The notes: generated by a model not told the origin, from the letters alone. Positions 25,689 to 34,085 are shown, counted from the first letter of the stretch. The stretch: 64,000 bases of DNA from Bradyrhizobium sp. Rc3b (GCF_900114915.1 NZ_FOUS01000018.1:89229-153228); one strand, 5' to 3'. Translations and numbers: made by a program.

Positions 25689-25718
25689 GCGCGAGACGGA
25701 ACACAAGCGGTCTCGCGC
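25689..25718 (+). terminator. Hairpin after the molybdenum hydroxylase gene
   Basis: GCGCGAGA at 25689-25696 pairs with TCTCGCGC at 25711-25718 around a 14-base loop. It begins 13 bases after the stop at 25676. A direct repeat GAGACGGAACA overlaps it. There is no strong T-run, so its terminator role is tentative. Confidence 0.4.
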
Positions 25719-25748
25719 CGTTTCCATCGATCTGACAGGAGCAGATCG

Positions 25749-26006
25749 ATGACAAATATCTCAAAGGCGCTCGCAGTCTCGTTGCTGTCGGGCGCCTTTC
25801 TTGTGACGGCCTCCGGCGCATTCGCCCAGAGCAACACGACGCCGCCGGCCACCGCGACACGTCCCACCGCGCCGGACCAGAACTCGCTGCCCAACGCCGC
25901 CCCGCCTGCCTCGACCACCCAGACCACCGGACAGCACAATCCGGATCCCAAGGTTCGCGAGATGAACCAGAAGGAAAAGGACAAGGTGGAGCGTCAGGGG
26001 AAGTAG
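25749..26006 (+). CDS. Small exported proline/threonine-rich protein of unknown function
   Basis: The 85-residue product has a signal peptide ending AFAQS, then a Pro/Thr/Asn-rich disordered stretch and a charged tail (KVREMNQKEKDKVERQGK). Similar small exported low-complexity proteins appear at 9413-9760 and 35896-36195. CAGGAGCAGATCG precedes the ATG. No function is recognised. It may be expressed with the upstream hydroxylase. Confidence 0.6.
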   Translation: MTNISKALAVSLLSGAFLVTASGAFAQSNTTPPATATRPTAPDQNSLPNAAPPASTTQTTGQHNPDPKVREMNQKEKDKVERQGK

Positions 26007-26030
26007 CCTTCGCGTCTGCGCATTGATGCG

Positions 26031-26180
26031 CCCTCCCCCTGCGGGAGAGGGCAGCGACGTTGGCTGACACGAGCTCACTTGGGTGAGGGGTTGTCTCGGC
26101 GAGTCCCCCTCGCGATGAGAGCGCGGATAGAACCCCTCATCCGGCGCTTCGCGCCACCTTCTCCCCCAAGGGGAGAAGGG
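26031..26180. repeat. Intergenic inverted repeat element
   Basis: The element starts CCCTCCCCCTGCGGGAGAGGG and ends CTTCTCCCCCAAGGGGAGAAGGG, with an inner GGCGCTTCGCGCC hairpin. It lies between two convergent genes and belongs to the same class as 3321-3477 and 52722-52839. The gap 26007-26285 otherwise holds nothing recognised. Confidence 0.65.
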
Positions 26181-26285
26181 AAGTAAGCGCGTTCGACGCC
26201 TTCCATCGCAAAAATGCGGCGGACGTTGCCGTCCGCCGCATTCGCCACCCCCCTGCTGCTCCGCTTCTTTCGATCCGCCGCGGAG

Positions 26286-28013
26286 CTACTTCTTCAGCGC
26301 GAACACCCAGATGACGCCGCCTTGCGGCACGTTGGCTTCGATGCCGATGTTGTTGGTCACCAGCGCGTCCTGGATGCGCTGCGCGTCGACGCCCCATCCC
26401 GACTGGATCGCGATGTATTGGGTGCCGTCGATCTCATAGGACACCGGCATGCCCATGATGCCGGAGTTGGTCTTCTGCTCCCACAGGAGCTCGCCGGTCT
26501 TGGCGTTGAAGGCGCGGAAGTTGCGGTCATTGGTGCCGCCGACGAAGATGAGATCGCCCGCGGTCGCCGTCACCGAACCGAACAGCTGCGACTTCGGGAA
26601 GTTGTGTTGCCACACCTTCTTGCCCGTGGTGGGATCCCAGGCCTGCAGCTCGCCGAAATGATCCGCGCCCGGCTTCGTCTTCAGGCCGATGTCTTCCGGC
26701 TTGGTGCCGAGCCAGAGCTCACCCGGCTTGAGGGCGACTTTCTCGCCGGTGAAACCGCCGCAGAAATTCTCGTTGGCCGGCACGTAGACGAGGCCGGTCT
26801 TCTGGCTGTAGGCCGCCGACGGCCAGTCCTTGCCGCCCCACAGCGACGGACAGAACTCGACACGCTTGCCGATCACCGGCTTGTGCGCGGGGTCGACGAT
26901 CGGCTTGCCGCTCTCGGGCTCGATCCCCTTCCAGACGTCGGTCGAGACGAACGGCCAGCCGGCGACGTAGTTGATCTTGGTCGGCGTGCGCTCGAGCACC
27001 CAGAAGATCGCGTCGCGGCCCGGATGGACCAGGCTCTTGATGTTGCGGCCATCGCGTTGCAGGTCGATCAGCATCGGCGCATCGACCTCGTCCCAGTCCC
27101 AGGAATCGTTCTGGTGGTACTGGTGATAGGTCTTGATCTTGCCGGTGCTCGGATCGAGCGCAAGCACCGAGGAGGTGTAAAGATTGTCGCCGGGATGGGT
27201 CTCGCCGGGCCATGGCGCGGCGTTGCCGACGCCCCAATAGATCGTCTTGGTCTCCTTGTCGTAATTGCCGGTCATCCAGGCTGAGCCGCCGCCGTTCTTC
27301 CAATCGTCGCCCTGCCAGGTGTCATGGCCCGGCTCGCCTTCGCCTGGAATGGTGAAGGTTCGCCACAGCTCCTTGCCGTCCTTGGCATCATAGGCCGCGA
27401 TATAGCCGCGCACGCCGAACTCGCCGCCGGAGCCGCCGACAATGACCTTGCCATCGACGACCAGCGGCATCAGGGTCATGTACTGGCCCTTCTTGTAGTC
27501 CTGCACCTTGGTGTCCCACACCACCTTGCCGGTCTTGGCATCGAGCGCGACGACGTGGTCGTCCGTGGTGGCGAGGTAGAGCTTGTCCTCCCAGAGGCCA
27601 ACGCCGCGGCTGGTCGGGTGCAGCTGGAACAGATCGTCGGGGAGCTGCCGCTTGTAGCGCCAATATTCGTCGCCGGTCTTGGCGTTGAGCGCGATCACCT
27701 GTCCCATCGGGGTCGCCACGAACATCACGCCGTTGTTGACGATTGGCGGCGCCTCGTGGCCTTCGACGACGCCGGTGGCAAAGGTCCAGACCGGCGTGAG
27801 ATTCTTCACGTTGGAGGTGTTGATCTGATCGAGCGGGCTGTAGCCGTGCCCGTCATAGGTGCGCCGATAGAGCATCCAGTTGTTTGGCTCCGGATTCTCC
27901 AGCCGCTGTGCGGTGACCGGTGCGTAATTCTCGATCGGACCTGACACGGCGGCGGTCGAGGCGAGGCAGGTGAAGGCGACGAAGCCGGACAGGTACCATT
28001 GCTTCCTGGTCAT
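26286..28013 (-). CDS. PQQ-dependent alcohol dehydrogenase lacking the vicinal cysteine pair
   Basis: The 575-residue quinoprotein has a signal peptide to about residue 24 and propeller motifs. Residues matching the metal site are Glu198, Asn264, Asp306 and Asp308 (WDWDEVDAP), so a second aspartate is present as in lanthanide enzymes, although with Trp between. The segment that carries Cys-Cys in the other two dehydrogenases reads LHPTSRGVGL (131-140), so the vicinal disulfide is missing. The start at 28013 follows AAGGGGAACGTCC. A Rieske protein gene lies 117 bases upstream on the same strand; no cytochrome c gene is attached. Confidence 0.87.
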   Translation of the reverse strand: MTRKQWYLSGFVAFTCLASTAAVSGPIENYAPVTAQRLENPEPNNWMLYRRTYDGHGYSPLDQINTSNVKNLTPVWTFATGVVEGHEAPPIVNNGVMFVATPMGQVIALNAKTGDEYWRYKRQLPDDLFQLHPTSRGVGLWEDKLYLATTDDHVVALDAKTGKVVWDTKVQDYKKGQYMTLMPLVVDGKVIVGGSGGEFGVRGYIAAYDAKDGKELWRTFTIPGEGEPGHDTWQGDDWKNGGGSAWMTGNYDKETKTIYWGVGNAAPWPGETHPGDNLYTSSVLALDPSTGKIKTYHQYHQNDSWDWDEVDAPMLIDLQRDGRNIKSLVHPGRDAIFWVLERTPTKINYVAGWPFVSTDVWKGIEPESGKPIVDPAHKPVIGKRVEFCPSLWGGKDWPSAAYSQKTGLVYVPANENFCGGFTGEKVALKPGELWLGTKPEDIGLKTKPGADHFGELQAWDPTTGKKVWQHNFPKSQLFGSVTATAGDLIFVGGTNDRNFRAFNAKTGELLWEQKTNSGIMGMPVSYEIDGTQYIAIQSGWGVDAQRIQDALVTNNIGIEANVPQGGVIWVFALKK

Positions 28014-28130
28014 GGACGTTCCCCTTTTCATCCGTTTGAATTCTTGTGTTGAATTCTTGTCGTTCGTCCCGTCGTCCGCCCAACGGCGGATACGACCTCT
28101 CGTGACGCGGGCGTGGGCCCGCACCGTCCG

Positions 28131-28784
28131 TCATCCTGGCTGCGCGCCACCTACCTTTCCGATGAAATTGCCGGCGACGCTGAGCGAGCCGTCAGCGAGC
28201 GCCACCGGCAGCGCCGCGAGCCGTCGCGGCGCCGGGCCGAACACGACCTGTGCGCCCGCACGAGGATCGTATTCGGAGTTGTGACACATGCACTTGAACA
28301 CCTCCTTGTCGCCGACATCGCTCTTCACCCAGGCGGTGACGGGACAGCCGGCATGCGAGCAGATCGCCGAATAGGCGATGATGCCGTCGACCGCGCGCGC
28401 GGCCGTCTTCTCGTCAAGCTCGGCGGGATCGAGCTTGATGATCAGGATCTCGTTGAGCCGGGAGGCGCTGCGCACCACCGATGTCTTGGGATCCTTCGGC
28501 CAGGCATGCACCGGCGGTCCGCCGGCCGGCAGGTCGGCCGCGGTGATGGGCTTTCCCTCCTTGTCGCCTTCGGAAAAGACGAGCACATCGCCTTTCTGCG
28601 GCCGTTCGTCGGACCCGGGCGGATCCTCGCCCGCGTGCGCAGACGCGGAGCAACCGAGGCAGGCGGTGGTGGCGAGCGCGCCAAGCAGGATCGTTCGCCG
28701 CGTCTGCTCGGCACAGGCGTCGGCTTCGGGTTTCCCAGGACTCTCGGACGGTGATGAATTGGTTGTGAACGATGCGCGGGACAT
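28131..28784 (-). CDS. Tat-exported Rieske (2Fe-2S) protein
   Basis: The 217-residue protein has a twin-arginine signal (TRRTILLGALATTACLG, about 29-45) after a long basic-poor N-region. The Rieske cluster motifs are Cys142-x-His144-x2-Cys147 and Cys165-Met-Cys167-His168, so two Cys and two His ligands plus the disulfide pair are present. It resembles the soluble Rieske domain of bc1-type proteins. The gene precedes the PQQ dehydrogenase at 26286-28013, suggesting electron transfer between the two in the periplasm. The start at 28784 lacks a clear ribosome site; other starts are possible. Confidence 0.82.
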   Translation of the reverse strand: MSRASFTTNSSPSESPGKPEADACAEQTRRTILLGALATTACLGCSASAHAGEDPPGSDERPQKGDVLVFSEGDKEGKPITAADLPAGGPPVHAWPKDPKTSVVRSASRLNEILIIKLDPAELDEKTAARAVDGIIAYSAICSHAGCPVTAWVKSDVGDKEVFKCMCHNSEYDPRAGAQVVFGPAPRRLAALPVALADGSLSVAGNFIGKVGGAQPG

Positions 28785-28986
28785 GTTCACAAGCAGGCAC
28801 TGGAACTCTGCCGAAAACAAGGCGAAGAGTTGGCACCGCAGTGCATCAATGTGGCTTTGCTCGCGTTGATTGAACAACGATGAACGTGTTCAAGCGCCTT
28901 TTCACAATTCAACGTCGCGCCGCGCGAGCGGCATGATGATTTTGCAGATCAGACCGATGATGTTGGAATTGGTGCAACGCGCTATT

Positions 28987-29014
28987 CGTCGCGCTGCGCA
29001 AACGCAGCGCGACG
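28987..29014 (-). terminator. Perfect 12-bp hairpin after the globin gene
   Basis: CGTCGCGCTGCG at 28987-28998 pairs with CGCAGCGCGACG at 29003-29014 around a four-base loop. It lies 33 bases past the globin stop on the minus strand. No T-run follows. Confidence 0.6.
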
Positions 29015-29046
29015 ACCCTGCATGTTTTGCAGGCAGCCGGTCGTTG

Positions 29047-29511
29047 TCAGGACCTGAGCACGTGGCGCGGCGCGGCGATAGAACCGGAGACGGTGGCCGA
29101 TGCCATCTCAAAACTGTCGGCGATGCGGCGCGCTTTGTCGATGAACAGGCTAGCTGCTGGCGGCGGGCAGACCTCGCGCGCGGTCTGCTCGAACAGATCG
29201 AGCCAGCGGTCGAAATGATCGCCGACCAGGCTCAGCGGTAAATGCGCCCGCATTGGCGAGCCGTGATAGCGGCCGCTCATCAGCACGACCGAGGACCAGA
29301 AATCTCTGAGCTTGGCGAGATGCTCGTCCCAATTCTGCACGATCCCGAACACCGGGCCCAGCCGTGCATCTTCGCGCACGCGGCCATAGAAGCGGGTGAC
29401 GAGTTCCCCGATCATCTCTTCGGTAATCCCGGTGCGCTCGATCGCATCCTGGGTCAACAGGTTCCGCCGCGCGGCCGCCGCCTCGCGCTCGGCCTTCAGT
29501 CGATCCGACAT
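29047..29511 (-). CDS. Group III truncated haemoglobin
   Basis: The 154-residue product matches the group III truncated globin pattern: ITEEMIGELVTRFYGRVRED, then WDEHLAKLRDFWSSVVLMSGRYHG and HLPLSLVGDHFDRWLDLF. Conserved Phe41-Tyr42, Trp61, Trp72 and the histidines near 83 and 90 fit haem binding. Such globins are thought to bind oxygen or peroxide; a nitric oxide role is possible. A ribosome site, GAAGG, precedes the start at 29511; the longer frame upstream overlaps an intergenic repeat and is not coding. It stands apart from its neighbours. Confidence 0.87.
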   Translation of the reverse strand: MSDRLKAEREAAAARRNLLTQDAIERTGITEEMIGELVTRFYGRVREDARLGPVFGIVQNWDEHLAKLRDFWSSVVLMSGRYHGSPMRAHLPLSLVGDHFDRWLDLFEQTAREVCPPPAASLFIDKARRIADSFEMASATVSGSIAAPRHVLRS

Positions 29512-29664
29512 GTCCTTCGTTTTCCGTTCGTTGTTCCCCGCGTTCCCGCGAGCCGCCCGTTCGACATTGTCAGGCCTAATGCGCCCGACATCTTTGTCCT
29601 GGCGCAAATTGCGGGATTGGGCCGCGGGCGTTTCGAGCCCGGCGTCTGCTCCTTGATCAGTATC

Positions 29665-29754
29665 GTAGGGTGGGCAAAGGCGCACTTGCGCCGTGCCCAC
29701 CATCAGTCCGATACGGCCACGGAACGTGGGCACGCTTCGCTTTGCCCACCCTAC
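29665..29754. repeat. Interspersed palindromic repeat, copy 1
   Basis: The 90-bp element begins GTAGGGTGGGCAAAGGCGCA and ends with its imperfect reverse complement, CGCTTTGCCCACCCTAC. A second copy at 63487-63575 shares both ends and the inner GCGCCGTGCCCAC and GTGGGCACGC arms. Confidence 0.9.
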
Positions 29755-29780
29755 GGGACCGTCTTTGTCGCGATGACAGA

Positions 29781-30632
29781 TCACGTACCGTAGCTGTAGA
29801 AGCCCTGCCCGGTCTTGCGGCCGAGATGGCCTGCATCGACCATCTCCTTGAGCAGCGGCGCTGGCCTGTATTTAGGATCGTTGAAGCCCTTGTAAAAGAC
29901 ATCCATCACCGAAAGCATGGTGTCGAGCCCGACGAGATCGGCCAGAGCCAGCGGCCCGATCGGATGGTTGCAACCAAGCTTCATACCAGCATCGATCTCT
30001 TCCGCGGTCGCAATTCCCTCCTGGAGCGCGAAGATCGCCTCGTTGATCATCGGGCACAGGATGCGGTTGACGGCAAAGCCGGGGCTGTTCTTGGCGGTGA
30101 TCGCCACTTTGCCGACGCGCTTGGCGAAATCGAGGGCCTTGGCGTGGGTGTCGTCGGAGGTCTGCAGGCCGCGGATCAGCTCCAGCAGCGCCATCACCGG
30201 CACCGGGTTGAAGAAGTGCATGCCGATGAAGCGGTCGGGACGATCGGTCGCCGCAGCGAGCTTCGTGATCGAGATCGACGAGGTGTTGGTCGCAAGCAGC
30301 GTTCGCGGCGACAACGTCGCGCAGAGATCCTTCAGGATCTTGACCTTGAGCTCCTCGTTCTCGGTTGCGGCCTCGATAACCAGATCGCAATCGGCAAGCT
30401 TCGCCCGGTCGGTGGTGCCGGTGATGCGCTTGAGCGCCGCCTCGCGATCGGCCGCCGACATCTTCTCCTTCTTGACCAGACGCTCGAGGCTGCCGCCGAC
30501 GGTCGACAGCCCGCGGTTCACCGCCGCGTCGGAAATGTCGACCATCACGACCGAGAGCCCGGCCGCCGCGCAGACCTGCGCGATACCATTCCCCATGGTC
30601 CCTGCCCCGATGATGCCAACGGTCTGGATCAT
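29781..30632 (-). CDS. 3-hydroxybutyryl-CoA dehydrogenase
   Basis: The 283-residue cytosolic enzyme has the NAD motif GIIGAGTMGNGIAQ near the N-terminus and the catalytic segment MHFFNPVPVM with the conserved His. The C-terminal domain ends GRKTGQGFYSYG, typical of the family (paaH/hbdA type). It interconverts acetoacetyl-CoA and 3-hydroxybutyryl-CoA for fatty acid or polyhydroxybutyrate metabolism. The start at 30632 was chosen by similarity and GGAGCA upstream; an extension to 30674 is possible. It is a single gene. Confidence 0.93.
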   Translation of the reverse strand: MIQTVGIIGAGTMGNGIAQVCAAAGLSVVMVDISDAAVNRGLSTVGGSLERLVKKEKMSAADREAALKRITGTTDRAKLADCDLVIEAATENEELKVKILKDLCATLSPRTLLATNTSSISITKLAAATDRPDRFIGMHFFNPVPVMALLELIRGLQTSDDTHAKALDFAKRVGKVAITAKNSPGFAVNRILCPMINEAIFALQEGIATAEEIDAGMKLGCNHPIGPLALADLVGLDTMLSVMDVFYKGFNDPKYRPAPLLKEMVDAGHLGRKTGQGFYSYGT

Positions 30633-30989
30633 TGCTCCATATCCTTCATCCTTGCGGCCCCGCCGACACGGCACGGCCCATTATTCCCTGCATCAGGCTC
30701 TAGCACCGCCGAGGGGCGCCTGCGACCTGATCCTGCCTCTCCTTAAAGCATCCACGGCGGGAATAAAGCCGCCGACGGGCGCGAAACGGCCCGATTTGGC
30801 CGCATGGCGCGTAATTTGCCCCAAAATTGCGTCCCTGCCCGGCCGGGACAGCGGCCTCCCTCAATCGGACGACGCGGCGGAGCTGACGGCGTGGTGTAGT
30901 CGGCGCGCAATGGCCACCGCGAATGCCTCGCGACGCAATTGTGAGATCGACCACATCGGCTTCGTGCCCCACCTGTTAGCCTCGCGCAA
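30633..30989. other. Intergenic gap without recognised features
   Basis: These 357 bases separate the divergent 3-hydroxybutyryl-CoA dehydrogenase and PstS-like genes. No gene, strong hairpin or phosphate-regulator box was seen. It must contain the two promoters. Confidence 0.4.
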
Positions 30990-32036
30990 ATGAAGACACA
31001 TATTGCACTTCCCATCATCCTCGCCGCTCTGCTCGTCGCAACGCCAGGCTTGGCAGCCGAGACCAGAGGAGCCGGCTCAACCTTCGTTTCGCCCGTGATG
31101 GCGAAATGGACCGACGCATATAAGGCCAAGACCGGCAACGTCGTCAGCTATCAAGCGGTCGGCTCCGGCATCGGCCTCGGCCTGATCAAAAAGGAAGCCG
31201 TCGATTTCGGTGCCAGCGATATGCCGCTCGACCCCAGGGAGTTGGACAGGCTCGGCCTGATGCAATTCCCGATCGTCATCGGAGGCGTCGTGCCAGTGGT
31301 CAATATCGACGGCGTCAAGCCCGGCCAGATCCGCTTCACCGGGCAGGTGCTCGCCGATATCTATCTCGGCAAGCTCAGATCCTGGAGCGATCCGGCGATC
31401 GCCGCGATCAACCCCGACGTCAGATTGCCGAACGCTGCGATCACGGTGGTCCATCGCATCGACGGCTCAGGCACGACATTCAACTGGTCGAACTATCTGT
31501 CGAAGGTTAGCCCGCAGTGGGAAGCCAGCGTGGGCGAAGGCACCTCCGTCGAGTGGCCGCTTGGCCTCGGCGGCCGCGGCAATGATGGTGTCGCCTCGCT
31601 CGTCGGTCTCATACCCGGCGCGATCGGCTATCTCGAATATACTTACGCGCTGCAACGGCTCGACCGGATTTCCTTCGGTATCGTGCAGAACAGCGCCGGC
31701 AATTACGTCGTGCCCGACGCCGCATCGTTCCAGGCGGCGGCATCAAGCGCGGACTGGAAGGCGGAGAAGGATTTCCATCTCGTGCTCACCAACGCGCCCG
31801 GCGAAGACGCCTACCCGATCACGGCGACGACCTTCGTGCTGATGCCGAAGGCGCCGAAATCACCGGAACGATCGGCAGCCGCCATCGACTTCGTCCGCTG
31901 GTCGCTGGAAAACGGAAAATCCGAGGCCCAGACGCTCAACTACGTCCCGCTCCCGCCTGCCTTGATCGACCAGATCGAACGCTATTGGCAGCAGAGCCTG
32001 GAAGCACAGACGGCAACGGCGGCCGTGAAGCGCTGA
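30990..32036 (+). CDS. PstS-like phosphate/oxyanion-binding protein
   Basis: This 348-residue periplasmic protein has a signal peptide ending LAAET and the PstS hallmarks RGAGSTFVSPVMAKW, VDFGASDMPL and HRIDGSGTTFNWSNYL, which form the phosphate site. No pstCAB genes lie nearby. Its place directly before an arsenic operon is seen in other arsenic gene islands, where such proteins are thought to favour phosphate over arsenate or to sense it. It is separated from arsR by a strong hairpin, so it is probably a separate unit. Confidence 0.88.
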   Translation: MKTHIALPIILAALLVATPGLAAETRGAGSTFVSPVMAKWTDAYKAKTGNVVSYQAVGSGIGLGLIKKEAVDFGASDMPLDPRELDRLGLMQFPIVIGGVVPVVNIDGVKPGQIRFTGQVLADIYLGKLRSWSDPAIAAINPDVRLPNAAITVVHRIDGSGTTFNWSNYLSKVSPQWEASVGEGTSVEWPLGLGGRGNDGVASLVGLIPGAIGYLEYTYALQRLDRISFGIVQNSAGNYVVPDAASFQAAASSADWKAEKDFHLVLTNAPGEDAYPITATTFVLMPKAPKSPERSAAAIDFVRWSLENGKSEAQTLNYVPLPPALIDQIERYWQQSLEAQTATAAVKR

Positions 32037-32044
32037 ACAGCGAC

Positions 32045-32100
32045 GGCGGCCGTCAATCGAGATTGGCTCTCCGCATGCCAATCTCGATTGACAGGCCGCC
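32045..32100 (+). terminator. Long hairpin between the PstS-like gene and arsR
   Basis: GTCAATCGAGATTGGC at 32052-32067 pairs perfectly with GCCAATCTCGATTGAC at 32077-32092 around a nine-base loop. GGCGGCC (32045-32051) and GGCCGCC (32094-32100) extend the stem past a one-base bulge. It lies nine bases after the PstS stop and is followed by ATTATTTC. It is a probable terminator. Confidence 0.75.
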
Positions 32101-32103
32101 ATT

Positions 32104-32123
32104 ATTTCAATAATCGTTGAAAT
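32104..32123 (+). promoter_or_regulatory. Probable ArsR operator
   Basis: ATTTCAA (32104-32110) and TTGAAAT (32117-32123) form a perfect inverted repeat with a six-base spacer, ending exactly at the arsR ATG. ArsR operators are commonly AT-rich inverted repeats of this type. The overlap with the start leaves little room for a leader. Confidence 0.7.
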
Positions 32124-32468
32124 ATGGAAAAGATGGACGCCGTCGCGGCGCTCGCCGCGCTCGCTCAGGACAATCGCCTCGATGTCTTCCGCTTGCTGGT
32201 GCAGGCCGGCCCCGAAGGCCTGACCGCCGGCGCGGTGGCCGAGGCGCTGGATCTCGCCCCCAATACGCTGACCTTCCATTTCGACCGGCTACGGATGGCT
32301 GGGCTCGCGACCGTCCGTCGCGAGGGGCGTTCGATGATCTATGCGGCGCGGTTCGAGACCATGAACGCGCTGGTCGGATTCCTGACCGAAAACTGCTGCG
32401 GCGGGGTGTCATGCGCTCCGGCAAAGCCTTCGAAACCGGCGCGGAAGCGCAGCAAAGTGCCAGCCTGA
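32124..32468 (+). CDS. arsR: ArsR-family arsenic-responsive repressor
   Basis: The 114-residue protein has a winged helix (recognition helix near APNTLTFHFDRLRMAGL) and a C-terminal Cys91-Cys92-x4-Cys97 group (ENCCGGVSC), suited to As(III) binding. The first ATG at 32124 abuts the inverted repeat and has no ribosome site; a second ATG at 32133 lies after GGAAAAG. Either translation is leaderless or the second start is used. It heads arsR, arsI-like, arsC and aqpS with short gaps. Confidence 0.88.
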   Translation: MEKMDAVAALAALAQDNRLDVFRLLVQAGPEGLTAGAVAEALDLAPNTLTFHFDRLRMAGLATVRREGRSMIYAARFETMNALVGFLTENCCGGVSCAPAKPSKPARKRSKVPA

Positions 32469-32479
32469 AAGGACAGACC

Positions 32480-32959
32480 ATGAAGCGCCTGCACGTTCAC
32501 GTGTCCGTCGAGGATCTCTCCCATTCCATCGGATTCTACTCCGCCCTGTTTGCCAGCGAGCCCTCGGTCGTGAAGTCCGACTATGCCAAATGGATGCTGG
32601 ACGACCCCCGCGTGAATTTTGCGATCTCGACGCGCGGACGCGCGGCTGGGCTCGATCATCTCGGCATCCAGGTCGAGACCGGCGAGGAACTCCAGGAGGT
32701 CTATGCCCGACTGCGCAAGGCCGGCGGCAACGTCGTCGAGCAGGGGCAGACCACCTGCTGCTACGCCAAGTCGGAAAAGTCCTGGATCGACGATCCGGCC
32801 GGCATCGCCTGGGAAACCTTCCACACCACGGGCGAGAGCACCGATTACGGCGACGGCAGCGGCGAGAACCAGGCGCGGGTCGCGCATGAGAAGCCGGAGC
32901 AGCAATCGGCCTGCTGCGCGCCGCAGGCGGCGCCGGCAACCTCGCGGGCCTGCTGCTGA
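32480..32959 (+). CDS. ArsI/CadI-type metalloenzyme, probable C-As lyase
   Basis: The 159-residue glyoxalase-fold protein has His5, His60 and Glu112 at the ArsI iron-ligand positions, and the vicinal Cys93-Cys94 in TTCCYAKSEKSW that bind trivalent organoarsenicals. This pattern supports cleavage of the carbon-arsenic bond of methylarsenite. The C-terminus has two extra Cys pairs (SACCAP and RACC). The start at 32480 follows AAAGGACAGACC; an in-frame stretch upstream overlaps arsR and is not coding. It is the second gene of the ars operon. Confidence 0.85.
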   Translation: MKRLHVHVSVEDLSHSIGFYSALFASEPSVVKSDYAKWMLDDPRVNFAISTRGRAAGLDHLGIQVETGEELQEVYARLRKAGGNVVEQGQTTCCYAKSEKSWIDDPAGIAWETFHTTGESTDYGDGSGENQARVAHEKPEQQSACCAPQAAPATSRACC

Positions 32960-32976
32960 GCACGAGGGCACCTGCA

Positions 32977-33387
32977 ATGGACGCGATCATCTACCACAAT
33001 CCCGATTGCGGCACGTCGCGCAACACGCTTGCCATGATCCGGCATGCCGGTATCGAGCCGCACGTGATCGAATATCTGAAAACGCCGCCGTCGCGGGCAT
33101 TGCTGCAGCAGCTCGTCGCGCGCATGGGGATTTCGGTGCGCGAGGCGGTTCGCGAAAAAGCGGCGCCCTATGCGGAGCTCGGGCTCGCCGATCCGGCGCT
33201 GACGGACGATCAGTTGCTCGACGCGATGATGGCGCATCCGATCCTGATCAACCGACCGATCGTGGTGACGCCGAAAGGCGTCAGGCTATGCCGCCCCTCC
33301 GAGCTCGTGCTGGATCTGCTACCGCCGCAGCGGGGCGAATTCGTCAAGGAAGACGGCGAGCGCGTCAGGCTGGATCGCGACGCCTGA
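32977..33387 (+). CDS. arsC: Arsenate reductase, glutaredoxin type
   Basis: This 136-residue cytosolic enzyme has the active site HNPDCGTSRN with catalytic Cys11. Arg59, Arg93 and Arg106 match the arsenate-binding arginines of the plasmid R773 enzyme with a one-residue offset. It reduces arsenate to arsenite using glutathione and glutaredoxin. The stop overlaps the aqpS ATG as TGATG. Confidence 0.92.
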   Translation: MDAIIYHNPDCGTSRNTLAMIRHAGIEPHVIEYLKTPPSRALLQQLVARMGISVREAVREKAAPYAELGLADPALTDDQLLDAMMAHPILINRPIVVTPKGVRLCRPSELVLDLLPPQRGEFVKEDGERVRLDRDA

Positions 33388-34085
33388 TGCCGAGCCTTGC
33401 ACAGCGCGCCTTCGCCGAGTGGCTCGGGACGGCGTTCCTGCTTGCTGCGGTGGTCGGCTCCGGGATCATGGCGCAGAAGCTCTCGGGCGGAAACGTCGCG
33501 CTGGCGCTGCTGTGCAATACGATCGCCACGGGCGCAATCCTGGTGGTGCTGATCCTGATCTTCGCTCCGATATCGGGGGCTCATTTCAATCCGGCGGTCA
33601 CGCTCGCATTCGCCTTGCGCGGCGAAACGACGTGGACGGACGCGGCGACCTACGCCATCGCCCAGATCGCCGGCGCGGTCGCGGGTGTCGGGATCGCGCA
33701 CCTGATGTTCGAGCTTCCTGTCCTCCAGCTTTCCCTCACGGCCCGCACCGGAGCCGGACAATGGCTGGCCGAGGCTGTAGCCACCTTCGGTCTGCTCTCG
33801 ACGATCTTTGGCGTCGGGCACCGGACCAACACCGCCGTGCCTTACGCCGTCGGCCTCTATGTCACGTCGGCGTATTGGTTCACCTCGTCCACCTCGTTCG
33901 CCAACCCCGCGGTCACCATCGCCCGCTCACTGTCCGATACGTTCGCGGGTATTGCCCCGCAAGGCATGCCGGCTTTCATTGCCGCGCAGTTCATCGGCGC
34001 AATTCTCGCCGTTCTGCTCGCGCGCTGGCTTTGGGCCCCCGAAAGGCAAAGCTCCCGTCAGATCGTGTCAGAAGAGCCTGCATAA
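33387..34085 (+). CDS. aqpS: Aquaglyceroporin AqpS, arsenite channel
   Basis: The 232-residue membrane protein has six helices and the two channel motifs HFNPAVTLA and FANPAVTIA. An aquaporin directly after arsC replaces the ArsB/Acr3 pump in rhizobial arsenic operons, letting arsenite flow out down its gradient. The start overlaps the arsC stop, so the genes are coupled. No arsB or acr3 is present in the window. Confidence 0.92.
   Translation: MPSLAQRAFAEWLGTAFLLAAVVGSGIMAQKLSGGNVALALLCNTIATGAILVVLILIFAPISGAHFNPAVTLAFALRGETTWTDAATYAIAQIAGAVAGVGIAHLMFELPVLQLSLTARTGAGQWLAEAVATFGLLSTIFGVGHRTNTAVPYAVGLYVTSAYWFTSSTSFANPAVTIARSLSDTFAGIAPQGMPAFIAAQFIGAILAVLLARWLWAPERQSSRQIVSEEPA

Noticed and set aside
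29665..29754. CRISPR repeat or insertion-sequence end
   Set aside because: There are only two distant copies, no spacers and no transposase gene nearby.
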